DNA of 8,311 nt from Selenomonadaceae bacterium UBA3796. GTDB taxonomy: Bacteria; Bacillota; Negativicutes; Selenomonadales; Selenomonadaceae. Below the pieces are notes generated by a model. That model saw only the letters and a list, made by a program, of their open reading frames with translations. It did not search any database and was not told the DNA's origin. The stretch spans positions 1,847 through 10,157 of the forward strand of contig DFES01000156.1 of assembly GCA_002369175.1 (NCBI GenBank). Reading direction: 5' to 3'. Made by a program: the position numbers and the translations under genes. Each line of letters starts with the position of its first letter. Positions within the stretch are counted from its first letter, which is position 1. Shown one piece after another: positions 6,229 through 8,311 of this stretch.

Positions 6229-6672
6229 ATGAACAAGGTAATACTGATTGGACGATTGACCCGTGATCCGGAGATTCGCTATACGCAGACGGGCATTGCC
6301 GTTTGTACCTTTACTCTGGCAGTAGACCGGAGGTATGCCCGCAAGGGAGAGGACAACGGTCAGCCTACAGCAGACTTTATTCCCATTGTGGCGTGGAGAA
6401 AGCTGGCAGAAATCTGTGGCAACAACCTGACCAAGGGGCGTCGCATCCTCATCGAGGGCAGCATGCAGACGCGGAACTATGAGGCTCAGGACGGGACGAA
6501 GCGTTATGTCACTGAGGTCATAGCGGATGGAATGGAGTTTTTGGATTCACGCAGCGCAACTTCCGGGGAAGGCGGATATTCCCATACTGCTCCGCAGGCG
6601 GGAACTGCGCCGTCACAGCCTCCGGCAGATTCCTTCGGCCCTGCCATACCCGAGGAAGAAATCCCATTTTGA
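6229..6672 (+). CDS. ssb: Single-stranded DNA-binding protein
   Basis: SSB (147 residues) coats single-stranded DNA in replication, repair and recombination and recruits partner enzymes through its C-terminal tip. Residues 1-105 form the OB fold: MNKVILIGRLTRDPEIRYTQ at the start, then VCTFTLAVDR, ADFIPIVAWRKLAE and GRRILIEGSMQTRNYEAQDG, all diagnostic. Residues about 106-138 are a Gly/Ser/Pro/Gln-rich flexible linker. The end, IPEEEIPF, is the acidic interaction tip (variant of DDDIPF). GGGAGG at 6216-6221 lies seven bases before ATG 6229, which excludes an upstream ATG at 6160 inside the intergenic repeats. It lies between rpsF and rpsR in the standard order. Confidence 0.97.
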   Translation: MNKVILIGRLTRDPEIRYTQTGIAVCTFTLAVDRRYARKGEDNGQPTADFIPIVAWRKLAEICGNNLTKGRRILIEGSMQTRNYEAQDGTKRYVTEVIADGMEFLDSRSATSGEGGYSHTAPQAGTAPSQPPADSFGPAIPEEEIPF

Positions 6673-6675
6673 GTT

Positions 6676-6682
6676 AGGAGGG
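6676..6682 (+). promoter_or_regulatory. Ribosome binding site fixing the TTG start of rpsR
   Basis: AGGAGGG lies seven bases before TTG 6690 and just after the ssb stop. No in-frame ATG lies near the start of the conserved protein, so the TTG call depends on this site. Confidence 0.8.
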
Positions 6683-6689
6683 AACGGAC

Positions 6690-6923
6690 TTGATTAGACG
6701 TGACAGAAGCAGGAGACCTCGCAGGAAGGTCTGCTCTTTTTGCGTAGATAAGGTTGAGCACATTGACTACAAGGATGCAGCGAAGCTTCGTCGTTTCACG
6801 ACGGAGCGCGGCAAGATTCTGCCCCGCCGCATTTCCGGCAACTGCGCCAAGCATCAGCGCCAGGTGACGGTAGCCATCAAGCGGGCACGCAACATCGCGC
6901 TTTTGCCCTTTACAGCAGAATAA
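6690..6923 (+). CDS. rpsR: 30S ribosomal protein bS18, zinc-ligand (C+) form
   Basis: bS18 (77 residues) binds the 30S platform with bS6. The basic N-terminus IRRDRSRRPRRK is followed by VCSFCVDKVEHIDYKD, KLRRFTTERGKILPRRISGNCAKHQRQVTVAIKRARNIALLPF, the conserved body of the family. Residues C15, C18, C52 and H55 form a CxxC...CxxH set, the zinc-binding version of this protein rather than the cysteine-free one. Translation begins at TTG 6690; the ribosome site at 6676-6682 and the lack of a nearby ATG support this. It is the last gene of its operon and is followed by a strong terminator. Confidence 0.96.
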   Translation: MIRRDRSRRPRRKVCSFCVDKVEHIDYKDAAKLRRFTTERGKILPRRISGNCAKHQRQVTVAIKRARNIALLPFTAE

Positions 6924-6930
6924 GAAATCG

Positions 6931-6960
6931 GCACCATATCCTCAAGATATGGTGCTTTTT
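6931..6960 (+). terminator. Rho-independent terminator of the rpsF-ssb-rpsR operon
   Basis: GCACCATATC (6931-6940) pairs perfectly with GATATGGTGC (6946-6955) around the loop CTCAA, followed by TTTTT. It begins seven bases after the rpsR stop codon. Confidence 0.92.
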
Positions 6961-6978
6961 CTTGTCGGCGATGACAAG
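6961..6978. repeat. Inverted repeat, candidate operator
   Basis: CTTGTC (6961-6966) and GACAAG (6973-6978) form a perfect dyad with a six-base spacer, GGCGAT. It ends six bases upstream of the -35 box of the next promoter. The position suits a regulator-binding site, but the two half-sites are short and no regulator gene is visible nearby. Confidence 0.35.
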
Positions 6979-6984
6979 GGCGTG

Positions 6985-7012
6985 TTGACTTTTGAGTGAG
7001 ATGCTCTATGCT
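6985..7012 (+). promoter_or_regulatory. Promoter of the RTX metalloprotease gene
   Basis: TTGACT (6985-6990), a 16-base spacer and TATGCT (7007-7012) resemble a SigA-type promoter, strong at -35 and weaker at -10. It lies after the rpsR terminator, so the protease gene seems to have its own transcript with a leader of about 50 bases. Confidence 0.5.
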
Positions 7013-7070
7013 GAACATAAAATATGAGAGGAAAGCATCAGGGTATGCATGGTGAGGAAGGATGTTTTGC

Positions 7071-8311
7071 ATGGCAAGTGCGCTTGAGGTTATCAAGAAG
7101 TTCATGTATTCTTTGGACAATACGAATGAATCCGGCGTGAGCGCTCTGGACGATGCTGTGAACTATGCATCGAACGGTAAATTCACGAGTATGGGAGATC
7201 TCGTCAATAGCTATATCAATGACCTTTCCGCGTATGGCAGTGACAGCTATTGGGAGGCGGATAGTTCTACGTTTCTTCGGGAGAAGTGCGGCATTCTTCT
7301 GGACAATTCGGACACAGGGGCAATCACAGGCTCGGATGCCGGCGGAACCACGGAAAAAACGGCGGAAAGCGTCGTGCCGGAATCCGGTTCCACGAGCTAT
7401 CTTTCGTATCCCACAAGCGCAAGCTCCACCTTCAATGGTCTTACCATCTATTGGCCGGATGCATGGAGCCTGACCGATAGTCAACAGGCCGTGGTTTCAC
7501 GCCTCAATCAGTGGTGGATGTCCGGAGCACTGGGATTGGTGCAGGAATCCTTCGACATGAATTTCAGGGAATACGGGACAACGGTCAATACCATCGGCCT
7601 GAATTTTTATAACAGTTACGATAACGTACTGGCCTCCGTAGGGTACTCTTATAATCCCTATAACGGAGAAGCCTCAGAATTGACCTTGAACATCAACATG
7701 TATTACTATGATTCCCTGGATTACAATGATGTGAACGGCAAGGCTGCCAATACGAGTGCGTACCTGGATCGTACCTTGGCCCACGAGCTGACCCACGCGG
7801 TCATGGCTGCCAATATCGATTATTTTGCATATCTCCCGACGTTTGTAAAGGAGGGGCTGGCGGAACTGGTCCACGGCATCGATGACGAGAGAGAGTATAC
7901 CATCCGCTCTCTCGCCCAGGCAGATAAGGTGTCCCGGATGCGGGATTATGTGTTCAATCTGACCCAATACTATAATTGCGGAGGAGACAGCTATGCAGGC
8001 GGGTATATGCTCTTCCGCTATTTCGCGAAACAGGCTTCCACCTCCTACGATGAGGAAGAAAGCGATCTTCCGCTGAACGCAGATTATGAGGATGCGGAAA
8101 AAGCGATCGTGCGCCTGTTCGAGGAATTTACGGGAACCTTTGACAGCAGTTGGTATGAAAGCACCATCCGGACGGTGGATGCCAGGAACGATCTCACCAT
8201 CGTGGGCAACGCCAATGACAATCTCCTCAAGGCGGGAAGCGGCAGCACGGAGCTCTACGGCCAGACGGGGAACGATACGTTGGTGGGCGGCACGGGCGAG
8301 GACTATCTGGA
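7071..8311 (+). CDS. RTX-type zinc metalloprotease (HEXXH-X18-E), 3' end outside the window
   Basis: The first 413 codons are present, with no stop. A zinc site HELTH (238-242) is followed by exactly 18 residues and then E261 in KEGLAELVHG, the spacing of the gluzincin clan MA(E), so H238, H242 and E261 should bind zinc and E239 be catalytic. The surrounding sequence (YLDRTLAHELTHAVMAANI) resembles the protease domain inserted in flagellinolysins, but no flagellin ends are seen. Residues about 1-110 form a separate N-terminal module with CGILLDNSDTGAITGSDAGG (73-92); about 115-375 is the protease region; from about 383 RTX-like calcium-binding repeats begin (LYGQTGNDTLVGGTGEDYL). There is no N-terminal signal peptide, as expected for type I secretion through a C-terminal signal. 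ATG 7071 has GAGGAAGG (7054-7061) nine bases upstream; ATG 7062 is too close to it. The substrate is unknown, and the number of repeats cannot be seen. Confidence 0.85.
   Translation, partial: MASALEVIKKFMYSLDNTNESGVSALDDAVNYASNGKFTSMGDLVNSYINDLSAYGSDSYWEADSSTFLREKCGILLDNSDTGAITGSDAGGTTEKTAESVVPESGSTSYLSYPTSASSTFNGLTIYWPDAWSLTDSQQAVVSRLNQWWMSGALGLVQESFDMNFREYGTTVNTIGLNFYNSYDNVLASVGYSYNPYNGEASELTLNINMYYYDSLDYNDVNGKAANTSAYLDRTLAHELTHAVMAANIDYFAYLPTFVKEGLAELVHGIDDEREYTIRSLAQADKVSRMRDYVFNLTQYYNCGGDSYAGGYMLFRYFAKQASTSYDEEESDLPLNADYEDAEKAIVRLFEEFTGTFDSSWYESTIRTVDARNDLTIVGNANDNLLKAGSGSTELYGQTGNDTLVGGTGEDYL

Noticed and set aside
7000..7039. GATGCT...AGCATC pair in the RTX leader
   Set aside because: Six-base arms separated by 28 bases are expected by chance and no further structure supports them.
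7045..7140. Short open frame (31 codons) overlapping the RTX gene start
   Set aside because: It has a possible GAGGAAAG site upstream, but the peptide is unremarkable and it overlaps the well-supported protease start.
1..8311. CRISPR array, tRNA, rRNA, insertion sequence or prophage
   Set aside because: No spaced direct repeats, cloverleaf, rRNA-like stretch, transposase or terminal inverted repeats were seen.

Overview
The window looks like chromosomal DNA of a moderately GC-rich member of the Firmicutes. A Selenomonas-like member of the Negativicutes is the most likely source. This rests on the rapZ-yvcK-whiA cluster, the rpsF-ssb-rpsR operon, and a terminal gene for an RTX-type zinc metalloprotease of a kind I associate with Selenomonas. 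The placement is inference, because no rRNA or lineage-specific marker is present.

Layout. Positions 1-160 hold the 3' end of an alanine racemase gene, closed by a 15-bp terminator. A small membrane-anchored protein of unknown function converges on it from the minus strand (178-648), and that gene's stop codon lies in the terminator loop. A 140-bp divergent intergenic region (649-788) carries one promoter for each direction. The plus-strand promoter appears to drive a tightly packed operon: a Cof-type HAD phosphatase, rapZ, yvcK, whiA and a membrane-anchored polysaccharide deacetylase (789-5735). Gaps are short or overlapping and no internal terminator is visible. A new promoter and leader (5746-5854) start the operon for ribosomal protein bS6, single-stranded DNA-binding protein and ribosomal protein bS18 (5855-6923), which ends at a 10-bp terminator. 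After a 147-bp regulatory region with an inverted repeat and a promoter, an RTX metalloprotease gene starts at 7071 and runs off the window.

How the genes fit together. The 789-5735 block combines regulators of cell-envelope precursor supply and carbon metabolism (RapZ, YvcK), the DNA-binding protein WhiA and an exported carbohydrate deacetylase, so an envelope-related role is plausible. alr supplies D-alanine for peptidoglycan next door. The 5855-6923 block is translation and replication housekeeping. The last gene is a different kind of cargo: a large exported protease without a visible N-terminal signal peptide, as expected for type I secretion of RTX proteins.

Most of the window is ordinary housekeeping sequence. 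The part most worth a second look is the terminal RTX protease, with its exact HEXXH-X18-E zinc site and an uncharacterised N-terminal module.
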